Origin: Mucilaginibacter sp. OK268
Lineage (GTDB): Bacteria > Bacteroidota > Bacteroidia > Sphingobacteriales > Sphingobacteriaceae
Direction: 5' to 3'
Assembly: GCF_900103125.1 (NCBI RefSeq)
Contig: NZ_FNJV01000002.1
Span: 248,001 to 312,000, forward strand
DNA: 64,000 nucleotides
Part shown: positions 7,398 to 17,731 of the stretch, piece by piece
How the letters are laid out: each line of letters begins with the position of its first letter
Position numbering within the stretch: the stretch's first letter is position 1
Position numbers and translations under genes: made by a program
Notes under the pieces: model-generated
The model's database searches: none
Told to the model about the DNA's origin: nothing
Seen by the model: only the letters and a program-made list of their open reading frames with translations

Positions 7398-10175
7398 TTA
7401 CTTACTGTAATACAACTGATTAAATAATAACCTAAACGTACTTTGCGATTGTCCACGAAAAGTGATCTCCGGGCCAAAAGCATATAGTTTACCAGCCCCC
7501 ACGGGTGCAACAAAGGCGGCAATACCATCTTTCAGGTAAGCCTGTCCCCATGCCCAGCCACTGTGCAAAGGTTTATCGGTATCAAACCAGGCCAGACGTT
7601 TTACACCTTTTTCTACAGCACCACTATCCAGTTTAAACACGGGGCTCCTGTCAAAATCAACATCGTTTTCGGCAGGCATACCGTAATTAGCTGGCTCTGT
7701 TGTTTCAAAACGGGTATGCAATAAGCTGCCGGGAATGTAGTACTTCAATGCCGAAATCGGACGTTCTTTTCCATTTGCTCCTTTTTCAACCAAAGCATTA
7801 TGAACAGGTAAACCCAAATGATAGGCCAAATTGGTACTGGTTCCTATAGTTACCACGGTGCCACCGCTTTCCATGAATTTTTTAAGCTGAGGGACAGATT
7901 TATCGGCCGTGATTTTGCCAAGCCATGGGCGGAATTCCGCGGCTACGGAATCTGGTTTTGGCTGCCTGTCGGGGTATTCACTACGCTCGGCTTTTCCAAT
8001 CGGAGGAATAGCTCCTGTAACAAATATCAGCACATCATATTTTTTCCGGAGATCTCCGGCGTCAATTTCCTGCGGATAAATGATCTTGTAATCGAAATGA
8101 TATTGCTCCATTAACCAGCGTACCCAACCCGATGGTATGGAACCGCCATAGGTATTCCAAAGCGCAATACGCACCGGCGAAATTTTAACAGCGCCTTTCG
8201 GGGCTTTCTCAACACCCGAAACTTGAAGTCCAAGAGCCGAGGTTTCTTTTGCAAGCACCGTTTTTGATTGTATCGATGCCGGAACGTAGAAAGTACCTGG
8301 CCCATCTTCAGGCTTATCACTTATACCGTTTGGTAAACGGTAAACTTTCACGCCAGCTTTAAGCAGGTCATTAACCGCGATAAAACCATTATTGATAGAT
8401 GGGCTGATCAGATAACCGGCCTTTGCAGTAGTTGTAAGGTTTAAAGCCGGTGGCGATTGCAGATCGCCGTAGGGTACTTTTTGAAACGGCCCGTCAAAAC
8501 CTTCAACCATGCGGTCAAACTTTACCCCCATTTGAAATGCTAATGTCCAGCCGGCCGCATCATAAGGTTTTATTGGTGGCCCGCCTTCATACTGGAAATC
8601 ATTCGGGTGATCCTGTGGTTCAAACATATCAATCACATGCGGTCGAAAGGCCTGATCTGTTTTAACGATATAAGAACCTGTCGGGTAATTTTTTCCGGCT
8701 ACTGTAAATTCTGAGGTTGCTTTCTGAACCTGGATGCCGGATAAAAGCAGGGCATTGATAAATTTCACAGTTGTTGGAAAATCGGTTTGATCTGCCGGGA
8801 TAATATATCCCCGTGCATCCCGGTTTTTAGGATCTTTTAATACCTGATCATAGTATTTAGCCGGAATATCACCCTCTCGCCCAAATGCAAATTCGCCTGA
8901 CTGATTAGTGTTGCTGCTATCCTTTTTGACTGGCTTTTTCTCTTTTTTATAGGCCGCTTTTATAGAATCAATATATTTAGGGTAAAAGGTCCAGTGGTCG
9001 CCACTACCCCGCTCTATGGAGTTTTTACCCATGCGGTAAATATTATACAGTAATTCACTACGGTACCGTGCCGCGTAATCAAGTACAGCGTAGTTCAGGG
9101 AAACCGAGTAATCAATAGACTGACGGAAATGCCATTTTTGTGGGATAACCGGGTTTGGTGTTGCCCCGTTCGGAATCAAGCGATCAGGAACCAATGCAAC
9201 AGTCTCCGGCGTTGGGTTGCCGATGATCTCGGTAAGCAAACCAACCATATTATGAAAATAAGGCGTGGTGCGCAGACCGCCATTCCACCAGGTCGAAAAC
9301 TGGGAGCCCGCACGCTGGGTATAACCAGGTTTTCCTTCCACGTTCAGCCGGTTATTCATGGCTGCCCCAACCGCATCAATACTGGTCACAATCAGCGGGT
9401 CAAATACATAATTAAATGGGTCGCGGTAAGGTGGACCCGCCAATACAGAACCTGCAGGGCCGCGCTGGTGATGGTTGTACATGATCTGCGGTATCCATTC
9501 TACAAACAGCTGGCGACTGATGTTCTGACTTTCCTTCATGTTCATCATGTAAAAATCCCGGTTATTGTCATGGCCAACATACTTTTGCCATAAGCGGGGC
9601 ACATTCATGTTGCGTTTTTTAGGGTCTTTTTCACCCATGTACCAGTTTGATACCAGCTCCTGCCCATCGGGATTGGCGTGCGCCAGCAGGATAATATCAT
9701 TTTTTAAAATGTTCAGCGTTTCCTCATCATTACGGCTCACCAACTGCCACATGGTTTCAATGAGCTGGTGTGCGCCAACCACCTCTGTGGCATGTAAGCC
9801 ACCATCAATCCATATAACTGATTTACCTTCGGCAGCAAGGCTTTTAGCCTGCTCATCTGTCAGCGCATCGGCGTGGGCCAGTTTTTTGGAAATATCTTTA
9901 TAATGATCAAGTTTCTTTAAATTTTCAGGGGATGAAACGATGAGCATATATTGATGCCTTCCTTCTTCAGTCATACCAATATCTACCAGCCGGGCACGGT
10001 CAGAATTTGCCAGTTTTTTAAAATACGCTTCCGTTTGCGTATAATTTGCCAACTGATAATCATCTCCAATAGTAAAACCAAAGTGCTCCTTTGGTGAAGG
10101 AACTGTTTGTGCCTGAGATACCGACGCGAAAAAAAGCATGGGTAAAACAAACATCCGGTTAAGTTTTCCGATCAT
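7398..10175 (-). CDS. Secreted M14-family zinc carboxypeptidase (paralogue 2)
   Basis: A 925-residue paralogue of the protein at 3056-5860, with the same order of parts: signal peptide (1-22, VSQAQ), GGLHATEVVG zinc motif (His128, Glu131), HANPDG, NNRDFYMMN and YNHHQRGPAG, followed by the same long C-terminal region with a shared ending (LYAFGPEITFRGQSQ). It differs mainly in a lysine/serine-rich linker around residue 430. All expected catalytic residues are present. The predicted role is periplasmic or surface removal of C-terminal residues from imported peptides. It is the third enzyme from the end of the leftward operon; 38 bases separate it from the M20D gene. Start ATG 10175 gives a clean signal peptide. 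Confidence 0.85.
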   Translation of the reverse strand: MIGKLNRMFVLPMLFFASVSQAQTVPSPKEHFGFTIGDDYQLANYTQTEAYFKKLANSDRARLVDIGMTEEGRHQYMLIVSSPENLKKLDHYKDISKKLAHADALTDEQAKSLAAEGKSVIWIDGGLHATEVVGAHQLIETMWQLVSRNDEETLNILKNDIILLAHANPDGQELVSNWYMGEKDPKKRNMNVPRLWQKYVGHDNNRDFYMMNMKESQNISRQLFVEWIPQIMYNHHQRGPAGSVLAGPPYRDPFNYVFDPLIVTSIDAVGAAMNNRLNVEGKPGYTQRAGSQFSTWWNGGLRTTPYFHNMVGLLTEIIGNPTPETVALVPDRLIPNGATPNPVIPQKWHFRQSIDYSVSLNYAVLDYAARYRSELLYNIYRMGKNSIERGSGDHWTFYPKYIDSIKAAYKKEKKPVKKDSSNTNQSGEFAFGREGDIPAKYYDQVLKDPKNRDARGYIIPADQTDFPTTVKFINALLLSGIQVQKATSEFTVAGKNYPTGSYIVKTDQAFRPHVIDMFEPQDHPNDFQYEGGPPIKPYDAAGWTLAFQMGVKFDRMVEGFDGPFQKVPYGDLQSPPALNLTTTAKAGYLISPSINNGFIAVNDLLKAGVKVYRLPNGISDKPEDGPGTFYVPASIQSKTVLAKETSALGLQVSGVEKAPKGAVKISPVRIALWNTYGGSIPSGWVRWLMEQYHFDYKIIYPQEIDAGDLRKKYDVLIFVTGAIPPIGKAERSEYPDRQPKPDSVAAEFRPWLGKITADKSVPQLKKFMESGGTVVTIGTSTNLAYHLGLPVHNALVEKGANGKERPISALKYYIPGSLLHTRFETTEPANYGMPAENDVDFDRSPVFKLDSGAVEKGVKRLAWFDTDKPLHSGWAWGQAYLKDGIAAFVAPVGAGKLYAFGPEITFRGQSQSTFRLLFNQLYYSK

Positions 10176-10211
10176 GATCTATTGTTTAATAATTTATGGT
10201 TTAGTTTCAAT

Positions 10212-11549
10212 TTATTTGGATACGCCGGCTTCGGCCAGTAATAGTAACAGGGCACGTTGTGTGGCTATATACGCTTTTTTATCATCCAGCCACCACTCTC
10301 CCAAAGAGTGAAAACCTCCGGCCGCGCCACCGCATCCGATAGTAACCGCCGGCACACCCTTTGAAATAGGTATATTGGCATTGGTTGACTCTGCACCCAA
10401 CTTAGGCTCAGCATGTAAAAAACTGGCCGTAGCAATGGCACGCTGCACAAACGGAAGACCGGGATCTTCAACACCCGAAGGTCGGTCGCCTATCAGTTTT
10501 ACATCAACGGTAAGATCCGCGCCAAACCGTTTTAATTGATTTTCTTCCTTCAAAGCTTTCTGAACAGCGTCCTGCAACAGCTTGTCCATTCCGGCCAAAC
10601 GTTCCGGACTCTCCGACCGCATATCCACTTCCATCCATGATTCAAAAGGGATTGAATTAACAGAAGTACCACCGCCCGTAACACCAACATTATAGGAAAC
10701 ACGTACACCTTTTTCGCGCGAGAATTGATCGGCAGCTAATACCCAGTAATGAATAGCGCCGGCTAAGGCATAATGCGGATTGGCTAAACCGAATGAACCC
10801 CAGGAATGCCCGCCCGGGCCTTTATAAGTTATACGGTACCGATGTGACCCTAAACCACGATGTACGATCATATTAATATCGGTACCGTCAACAGCAATAT
10901 AAGTATCTATCTTCCCGGGACCTTTATCGCTAAACATGTTTTTCACACCACGCAGATCCCCCTGCCCTTCCTCGCCTACCGCACCAATAAACAGCACGTC
11001 TGCATCAGTTTTTATATCTGCTTTTTTCACAGCTTTAAGTACCGTCAAAACAACAGCAAGGGCTCTGGTATCGTCAGATATCCCGGGTGCATACAACGTA
11101 TCTCCTTTGTGGACTATCTTAACATCCGTCCCTTCGGGGAAAACCGTGTCCATATGACCTTCCAGTACTACCGTCTTTTTCCCTGTTCTTCCTTTGACTT
11201 TTGCTATTACATTTCCCACGTTATCGGTCCAAACAGAATCTGCACCAGCGGCTTTTAGCAATTCAGCATATTTCTTTGCCCTCACCATTTCTTTGTAAGG
11301 TGGGGCTGGTATTTCTGTAAGCAAAATATGGTCTGCCAACGTTTGTGGCTGCAGGTCGACGATGGTTTGTAATGCTTTTTTCACAGACACTTTGTTGGCT
11401 AAGGTATTCACCTCCTGGGTGTATTGCTTAGCCGCAACTACTGTTTTTTTTTCAGCAGGGTTATCTTCCTGAGCATATGATTTTAGCGTTACTCCCGTTA
11501 TTGACAAAAGCATAGCCGCCCTTATCAAACTCGTATTGATAATATTCAT
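10212..11549 (-). CDS. Secreted M20-family metallopeptidase (peptidase T/ArgE-like)
   Basis: A 445-residue protein with a signal peptide (1-26, ending SYAQ). M20 di-zinc signatures are in place: GHMDTVFP (His132, Asp134), GISDD (bridging Asp159), and the catalytic/ligand pair in AVGEEGQGD (Glu193-Glu194). A dimerisation lid domain lies at about 225-340 (GPGGHSWGSFG), and a late ligand His is in GGFHSLGEWW near residue 416. The family cleaves small peptides or N-acyl amino acids. The secreted location and its place between a SusD-linked lipoprotein and two M14 carboxypeptidases point to breakdown of peptides at the envelope. Exact specificity cannot be read from sequence. Confidence 0.85.
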   Translation of the reverse strand: MNIINTSLIRAAMLLSITGVTLKSYAQEDNPAEKKTVVAAKQYTQEVNTLANKVSVKKALQTIVDLQPQTLADHILLTEIPAPPYKEMVRAKKYAELLKAAGADSVWTDNVGNVIAKVKGRTGKKTVVLEGHMDTVFPEGTDVKIVHKGDTLYAPGISDDTRALAVVLTVLKAVKKADIKTDADVLFIGAVGEEGQGDLRGVKNMFSDKGPGKIDTYIAVDGTDINMIVHRGLGSHRYRITYKGPGGHSWGSFGLANPHYALAGAIHYWVLAADQFSREKGVRVSYNVGVTGGGTSVNSIPFESWMEVDMRSESPERLAGMDKLLQDAVQKALKEENQLKRFGADLTVDVKLIGDRPSGVEDPGLPFVQRAIATASFLHAEPKLGAESTNANIPISKGVPAVTIGCGGAAGGFHSLGEWWLDDKKAYIATQRALLLLLAEAGVSK

Positions 11550-11595
11550 TTTTAGATGGTTTATATGTTAAATTTATTTTGGCCGGTAACTCTTG

Positions 11596-12216
11596 TTACT
11601 GGCTTTTAAACCTCGCACCTGTACGGCAATCCCCCGGTTCGCCACGCGCTTCATCAACAATGTTATTAAAGAAGGTCACTATCCGGCTACCGTCATTCAG
11701 GTTCAAAATAAATTTGAACAAAAAGTAATCATTTACCTTTACATCGCTCAGGCTGATCCCATTTAAAGCTGCCAGCTGAACAGCAGTAAAAGTGTACGTT
11801 TTAGGAAATTCAGTAACCGTTTCATACAATTTATCATTTGCCCCAACGATGCTTGGCAACGGGAACTGAGCAATATTGGGATATTGATTACCAGGAGAAG
11901 ATATAACAATTGGATAAGCCGGAACGCTTGGCTCGGCCCTGTTAAAACTGTTATAAACTTCTATTGATTTTACACCACTGGTTCCCAGCGCCTGCCAATT
12001 CAATACGTAAGAGAATTGTTCGGCTGCCAGATTTGGATCTTTCAGGTTAAAAAACACCACTTTAGCGGCTTGCCGGGTAGGCAGTGCCGATTTTGCGGTA
12101 TCAATTGTTACTGTTGGAACGGGAGTGTAAGTGTAGTCCTCCCATTCGTAGTGAACTTTTTTACAGGCAACCAATCCCACCAAGATCAACGACATGGCCA
12201 GCAGGAGAGTTTTCAT
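11596..12216 (-). CDS. Small lipoprotein linked to a SusCD pair
   Basis: The start at ATG 12216 gives a lipoprotein signal (MKTLLLAMSLILVGLVACKK, lipobox LVAC). An in-frame ATG nine codons upstream would add a polar extension that does not suit a signal peptide. The mature part (about 185 residues) is mostly beta-strand-like, with NLKDPNLAAEQFSYVLNW and an acidic, cysteine-containing end (GDCRTGARFKSQ). No enzyme motif is recognised. It lies directly after SusD in the same operon, where accessory surface lipoproteins usually assist substrate capture. A peptide-binding accessory role is inference. Confidence 0.65.
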   Translation of the reverse strand: MKTLLLAMSLILVGLVACKKVHYEWEDYTYTPVPTVTIDTAKSALPTRQAAKVVFFNLKDPNLAAEQFSYVLNWQALGTSGVKSIEVYNSFNRAEPSVPAYPIVISSPGNQYPNIAQFPLPSIVGANDKLYETVTEFPKTYTFTAVQLAALNGISLSDVKVNDYFLFKFILNLNDGSRIVTFFNNIVDEARGEPGDCRTGARFKSQ

Positions 12217-12283
12217 ATATGTTTTGTTTTGGTAATACTTCATGTTTATTTAATTAGGTTCCATAAATTATAAGTCAATCATA

Positions 12284-13882
12284 TTATTTATCCCAAAAAA
12301 CAGGTGTGGTTTGCTGTGCTATTTGAAGCTGGCTGCCATTAGTGCTAAAAAATGTATTGGCCGACAGTTCTGTTTGAGAGTAATAAAGCCGAAGCGGAAA
12401 TACATTTAAAGGCGATAATGGCGTACGTAAAACCGGCAAGCCTGTTCGTCTGTAGTCATTATATCCTTCCATACCATTCCCGTAATCGGCAATATATTTC
12501 TGCGTCATTACAAGGTTTAGTTTTCCGGCGTCATCCGCAGCATCATACAGAGCAAGCAATCTGTTTACAAACCCGGTTATCAATGATCCGGACAGGGTCA
12601 CGCCATTATTGGTTGCTGCGTAAGTGCTTACGCTGTTTAAATTCGCGGTAACTCCATCGCTAAAGTTTTGGCGCGCATCATCACCCGTAGCTAAAGTCAG
12701 CGCGGCTTCTGCCCTGGTGAATTTAACCATGGCGTTGGTGATCAATGGCATAATTCCCGCACCTGTACCATCAGTAACAGCTACCACTTTTGGCGCCCCG
12801 GTGGCACCGGTATTGGTAAGGTAAAGATTTGCAGATGGCAGGTTATTGATTGGGCTGTTATCATACAAGCCTCCGGCCGGATAGATTCCAAAAACTGATC
12901 TGCGCGATTGATCTGCCGGAGCGGCAGTGCCGTCGCCCGGATTGCGGCCGTAATAACCATTGCTGTTGGTTGAGTTATTTAAACCGGCAGTTGCATTTTG
13001 CCTGAAGATAAAATAACGCAAACGGGGGTCATCGCTGTCAAATAGCAGATCCATCCATGATTGGCTTGCATAAAAGGTTTTACCCGCCTGATAGTCGGAA
13101 CGGTGCCATGGATGACGGTTATTGGGATTTTGATTTGACCCAAACTTAAAGGTAAAGTCTGTTGCATTGCTGCTGATCAATGGAGCACCGCTGCTGAGTA
13201 ATACTTTGATAGCCGTAGCTGAACGGGCAGGATCTACCAGACGGATCTGATTGTACAGCTTTAGCTTTAAAGAATTGGCCATGCTGATCCACGAGTTTTT
13301 TGTACCCGTATAAAACACATCTGCGGATGCCGGAACTAAAGTAGTGGTTGTTATTTTGCCTGCGTCGGCAATACCTTCATCAATTAGAATCAGCAGTTTT
13401 TCGTAAATATCAGCTCCCTTATCCAAGCCGGGATTTGTGTTTTGCTGACCCTTTTCTGCTGATGTATAAGGTATATCGCCCCACATATCAACCATCAAGC
13501 TATACAAATAGGCCTTTTCAAATTTAGCAATAGCCACATAACCCCATTGTTGCTGTGTTGTACCAGTGCTGATAACTGATTCCAGATCATTCAGGGTCTG
13601 GCTGTAAAAACCATCCCAGGAATTGTTAAAATCACTACCCTGCTGCTGAAATCGGCTTTGCCCTGTGGAGAATATCGTTTGCTGCACAAAGGTTGATGTA
13701 CCGCTGTTAAGCTGGTACATATTGCCAACCAGTGATATTTGGGTGGACGGTAATAAAAGCGCTAACTGTGCTGTAGTAGGGTTATTGGGATCGGCGTTTA
13801 TATCTACAAATTTTTTGCAGGAACTGCTCACCAGCCAAATGCCCGTTAGCAGTAAAATGTATCTTTTATTTCTGAGTTTCAT
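12284..13882 (-). CDS. SusD/RagB-like outer-membrane lipoprotein (SusD_2 type)
   Basis: Starting at ATG 13882 the protein has 532 residues with a lipoprotein signal (lipobox VSSSC, then KKFVDIN). The opening INADPNNPTTAQLALLLPS is the signature of the SusD/RagB-like 2 subfamily, followed by tetratricopeptide-like helices with WDGFYSQTLNDLE and AKFEKAYLYSLMVDMWGDIPY. Members sit as a lid on the partner SusC channel and bind the nutrient. This subfamily occurs widely outside glycan loci. It lies 36 bases after the SusC gene and is followed by a lipoprotein and four hydrolases, suggesting peptide ligands. An upstream ATG at 13918 would add 12 residues and weaken the signal peptide. Confidence 0.88.
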   Translation of the reverse strand: MKLRNKRYILLLTGIWLVSSSCKKFVDINADPNNPTTAQLALLLPSTQISLVGNMYQLNSGTSTFVQQTIFSTGQSRFQQQGSDFNNSWDGFYSQTLNDLESVISTGTTQQQWGYVAIAKFEKAYLYSLMVDMWGDIPYTSAEKGQQNTNPGLDKGADIYEKLLILIDEGIADAGKITTTTLVPASADVFYTGTKNSWISMANSLKLKLYNQIRLVDPARSATAIKVLLSSGAPLISSNATDFTFKFGSNQNPNNRHPWHRSDYQAGKTFYASQSWMDLLFDSDDPRLRYFIFRQNATAGLNNSTNSNGYYGRNPGDGTAAPADQSRRSVFGIYPAGGLYDNSPINNLPSANLYLTNTGATGAPKVVAVTDGTGAGIMPLITNAMVKFTRAEAALTLATGDDARQNFSDGVTANLNSVSTYAATNNGVTLSGSLITGFVNRLLALYDAADDAGKLNLVMTQKYIADYGNGMEGYNDYRRTGLPVLRTPLSPLNVFPLRLYYSQTELSANTFFSTNGSQLQIAQQTTPVFWDK

Positions 13883-13918
13883 AAAAATACCTAATTTAAA
13901 TACGTTTAATTTTAACAC

Positions 13919-16900
13919 TTAAAAGCTGACCCTGAGGTTAATACCAAATCGTTTAGTTGTTGGTACGGCAAGGTTATCATACCCTTGTGAATTCCCCACA
14001 CCTAATGAACTTACTTCAGGATCAAAATTTGTGTATTTAGGAAAGTTTGGCGCATAGTACCAAAGATTCCGCCCACTCACGGAAATAGACGCCGAGCCAA
14101 ATGGTGTACCTTTCAGTATGTTTTTCGGTAATTGATACGAAAGAGATATCTCCCGCAAACGGAATACAGTAGCGTCAAATATAGAACCTTCATCTACACC
14201 TCCGGGGCCTAAGCCACCATTGAAGAAATAATCTTCATAGGATATAGCCACATTATTCGGGATCTCTTTACCTGCAGCATCACGCAGCGGTTTTAAAGTG
14301 GAAACGTCGCCCAATACGCCCGGCGATACAATGGCTATTTCCCGGTGTTCCGTATCTTTGGTTACACCACGCGACATCATTTGGCCAACGGTATTGGAGT
14401 ATATATCTCCTCCCTTTTTCCAGTCGAACAAAATACCTAAGGAGAAATTTTTAAAAGTAAAGTTGTTGGTAATACCCAATATAAAATCGGGGTTAGGGTT
14501 ACCAATGGCCTGTAGTGAGCCCGAAATAAGCGGCTTTCCAGTATTAGGATCAATCAGGATATTACCGGTATCATCACGTGCATAAGCTGTCCCATAAATT
14601 AAACCATAAGGCTGCCCAACTATGTGCACGCTGCTGGTACCGCTGGCTCCGCCATAAACAAACTGCTTGTAGCCACCCAAATTATTGATGATATTGCGGT
14701 TACGGGTAAATACGGTTGACACATCCCAGTTGAAACCTTTGGCAGACCGGAATGGCGAAAAATTAAGCCCTACCTCTATACCTTTATTAGTTGCCCTACC
14801 CAAATTTAAAATCTGTGTGGTAAAACCCGACGAAGGTGCCGCCGTTACTTCAAATATCTGCGAGGTGCTTTTTTTGCTGTAATAGGTAAAATCCAGACCA
14901 ATGCGGTTGTCAAAAAACTGCAGCTCGGTTCCTAACTCCAGCTCGGTGATAAATTCGGGTTTTAAATTATCATTGGTAAGCAAATTTGCTAGAGTAACCG
15001 AGTTATAGGTACTACCTCCTGCCGGAGTAAAAGGTGTACCAATAGAACCCGTACCGGAAGATGCCCCCAGTGGCGAATTGATGAGATAAAATTCGGCTGT
15101 TTGATAAGCTGAGGCCTCATTACCTACACGCGTATAACCAGCCCTGATTTTACCAAAATTCAGGATATTATCAGGTATTTTTAACGCTCTCGTAAATATC
15201 AATGAACCATTGGCTCCGCCGTAAAAATAGCTCCTGTTATTAGGCGGCAAGGTTGAGGATATATCATTGCGACCAACAAGATTTAATGAAGCGTAGTTTT
15301 TATAATCTAAAGTGATGTCTGTAAAAAATGCATAAAAACGTTGTTCCAGAATATTACGGTTGTTCACCAACTGAACCGGGGTTACAGAACTGGTGTTAGT
15401 AATGGTATTTAAATCGGCCACAATCATTCCATCACCATAAAAGGCCTTACGGTTTGTTAAACGCTGATTAATATTATTACCCAGGATCCACTTTAAGGTC
15501 AGGTTATTGTTTATAGCTTTATTAACAGTAACCAATAAAGTATTGTCCAATTCCTGCCGGTAAATGTCATCTGTGGTTATACTTCCGTTAGGATATGATG
15601 ATGAGCCTTTCCCTCTTACATTTACCCTTCTATCGGTATAAGCATTAAAACCGGCCGTATTCTGGATATTAAGCCAGGGTAGCGGATCAAAGCCTAACAC
15701 CAGGTTGCCATAGTACCTGTCAACATCGCTGGTTGACACACTGTGTTTAACAGACCAATACGGATTATCAACCCCTGTATAATCATACACGTTTGTGCCA
15801 TCAATAGGATTTTCGTATGGGTAATGTGTTAAATCGTAACTGGTGGGTGTGTACATCAGCGCCGACATAATAGAGCCGGTTGAACCGCCTATTGGTGGTG
15901 TTTTTTGCCTGGTGGTTACATAATTGATGGAACCGCTTGCATAAAATTTATTCTCCAGCTTAATATTACCACCTATATTTATGGAGGTACGATTAATTTC
16001 ATTATTAGGTACCACACCGGTGTTGGTGGTTCTGGATATACCAGCGGTGAAATTCCCTTTTTCGCTGCCCGATGTTATATTAACCGCGTTTTCATATAAA
16101 CTTCCTGTTTGAAAAAAGTTTTTTACATTTTCTTTTGCATATGATTTATAGGGCACCTGGATCGGTGTAATTCCATCGGCTTGATAAAACTGGGGGAATA
16201 CCGCCGAACTAAATTGTCTGGTTAATTGTTGCGGGATAGTTAACCGGGTTGGCAATATACTTGGAACGCCCGCAAAAGGCTGCCCCCATGAAGCATATAC
16301 GCCTTGCCTGTAATCATTATTGGTACCTTGTCCGTAACTTGTCTGATAATCAGGAAGACCGGCTACATTTTCAAAGGCATAAGAGGTGCTGTAGGAGATC
16401 TCAGTACCTTTACGACTTTGTTTTTTCCCTGATTTGGTGGTGATAATAACCGCGCCGTTGGCTGCTCTTGAACCATATAAGGCAGCCGCAGCGGCACCTT
16501 TTAGCACTGTCATGCTTTGGATGTTATTAGGATCAAGGTCAAAAGCCCGGTTGGTAACACCTGATGCGCCAACACTGGTAGCGCCAACATTGGTAAAGCT
16601 GGAGTTATCAAACGGAACACCATCTACAACAAATAACGGCTGATTGTTACCATTTAAAGAGGAATTACCGCGTATGGTAATATTGGTACCGCCACCTGCA
16701 ACACCACCTGATGATTGGATATTTACACCTGCAACCTTACCTGTTAATGCCCTTAAGGGATCTGGTTCTGATTTCTGAGCAAGTTTATCAGCGTTTACCG
16801 TACTTACCGAATAGCCTAATGTCGATTTTTCACGCCTGATACCGGCAGCCGTCACTACTACCTCATTAAGTGTTTTGGAATTTTGGGTAAGCTGAACATT

Positions 16901-17536
16901 GATAACGGTTGATTCGCCTACGGTTACCTCCTGAGTATCAAAACTGATATAGGTAAAAACAAGGATGCTTGAATTATTAGGGACCGTTATTTTATAATTA
17001 CCATCAGCATCGGTAACAGTACCAATCTTGGTGCCCTTAATTAGTATACTTACGCCTGGCAGTGTTGTTCCATCGGCTTTAACCGTGACCTTTCCGGTAA
17101 CTATATGGTCCTGACCAGCCATCCAGTTTCCGCTATCCTTCGCAATGTTATTTAAAACTACACTGGGATTTTTTTTTAAAATGATATAGCCGCTGTGTTC
17201 ATTAACACTATAATCTATATCCAGTTTAACCAGTATCTTATTCAGTACATCACTTAACTTTTCCTGACTGGCATTAACGCTTACCTTACTTTTAAGCGGA
17301 ATTATGCTTGAACTGTAAACAAATTTAACCTCAACTTTATTCTTGATGCTATTGAGTGCTTCTTCCAGGCTAACATTCTTTAAGTTGATCGAAAGCCTTT
17401 TATTTAAAATATCCTGTGCATAATCAGGATTCGCGAATGCAACGCCTGATAGCATGATCACAACCATAAATTGTAAAACTGATATTCGCATTAGCTTAAT
17501 TAAAAGAACCTTTTTCTTTTCCTTACATTTTTGCAT
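13919..17536 (-). CDS. SusC/RagA TonB-dependent receptor with STN domain
   Basis: About 1,205 residues from ATG 17536; a longer frame to 17599 exists but its extra 21 residues look non-native. Order: signal peptide (hydrophobic LMRISVLQFMVVIMLSGVAFA), STN signalling domain (about 44-122, LSINLKNVSLEEALNSI), CarboxypepD_reg-like repeat (146-229, LPGVSILIKGTKIGTVTDADG), then the plug with LNEVVVTAAG and LFVVDGVPFD, and a 22-strand barrel ending in RFGINLRVSF. SusC proteins import oligomers through the outer membrane with a SusD lid, using TonB energy. The STN domain contacts FecR-type anti-sigma factors, and a FecR/sigma pair lies directly upstream, so the receptor should also signal. It leads a transport-plus-peptidase operon. 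Confidence 0.92.
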   Translation of the reverse strand: MQKCKEKKKVLLIKLMRISVLQFMVVIMLSGVAFANPDYAQDILNKRLSINLKNVSLEEALNSIKNKVEVKFVYSSSIIPLKSKVSVNASQEKLSDVLNKILVKLDIDYSVNEHSGYIILKKNPSVVLNNIAKDSGNWMAGQDHIVTGKVTVKADGTTLPGVSILIKGTKIGTVTDADGNYKITVPNNSSILVFTYISFDTQEVTVGESTVINVQLTQNSKTLNEVVVTAAGIRREKSTLGYSVSTVNADKLAQKSEPDPLRALTGKVAGVNIQSSGGVAGGGTNITIRGNSSLNGNNQPLFVVDGVPFDNSSFTNVGATSVGASGVTNRAFDLDPNNIQSMTVLKGAAAAALYGSRAANGAVIITTKSGKKQSRKGTEISYSTSYAFENVAGLPDYQTSYGQGTNNDYRQGVYASWGQPFAGVPSILPTRLTIPQQLTRQFSSAVFPQFYQADGITPIQVPYKSYAKENVKNFFQTGSLYENAVNITSGSEKGNFTAGISRTTNTGVVPNNEINRTSINIGGNIKLENKFYASGSINYVTTRQKTPPIGGSTGSIMSALMYTPTSYDLTHYPYENPIDGTNVYDYTGVDNPYWSVKHSVSTSDVDRYYGNLVLGFDPLPWLNIQNTAGFNAYTDRRVNVRGKGSSSYPNGSITTDDIYRQELDNTLLVTVNKAINNNLTLKWILGNNINQRLTNRKAFYGDGMIVADLNTITNTSSVTPVQLVNNRNILEQRFYAFFTDITLDYKNYASLNLVGRNDISSTLPPNNRSYFYGGANGSLIFTRALKIPDNILNFGKIRAGYTRVGNEASAYQTAEFYLINSPLGASSGTGSIGTPFTPAGGSTYNSVTLANLLTNDNLKPEFITELELGTELQFFDNRIGLDFTYYSKKSTSQIFEVTAAPSSGFTTQILNLGRATNKGIEVGLNFSPFRSAKGFNWDVSTVFTRNRNIINNLGGYKQFVYGGASGTSSVHIVGQPYGLIYGTAYARDDTGNILIDPNTGKPLISGSLQAIGNPNPDFILGITNNFTFKNFSLGILFDWKKGGDIYSNTVGQMMSRGVTKDTEHREIAIVSPGVLGDVSTLKPLRDAAGKEIPNNVAISYEDYFFNGGLGPGGVDEGSIFDATVFRLREISLSYQLPKNILKGTPFGSASISVSGRNLWYYAPNFPKYTNFDPEVSSLGVGNSQGYDNLAVPTTKRFGINLRVSF

Positions 17537-17731
17537 ACATTTGTTTGTTTTGTTGATTTTTGAATAGAATGAGACAAAAAAATCCCTTACCCACAGCAAT
17601 GGGTTATCTTATTAAAAAAAGACCTGGGAAAATTTAGAGCAGGGGTGGCTTCAACATCTCTGCTTTTTTAATGTGAAGAGTTTTTATTTGATCATACGCT
17701 TTTCTTTTAGGGTTTAAGTAATAGTTTTTGC

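Noticed and set aside
10860..11258. A 132-codon open frame on the plus strand
   Set aside because: It is antisense to the M20 peptidase with intact metal-binding motifs; composition is not protein-like.
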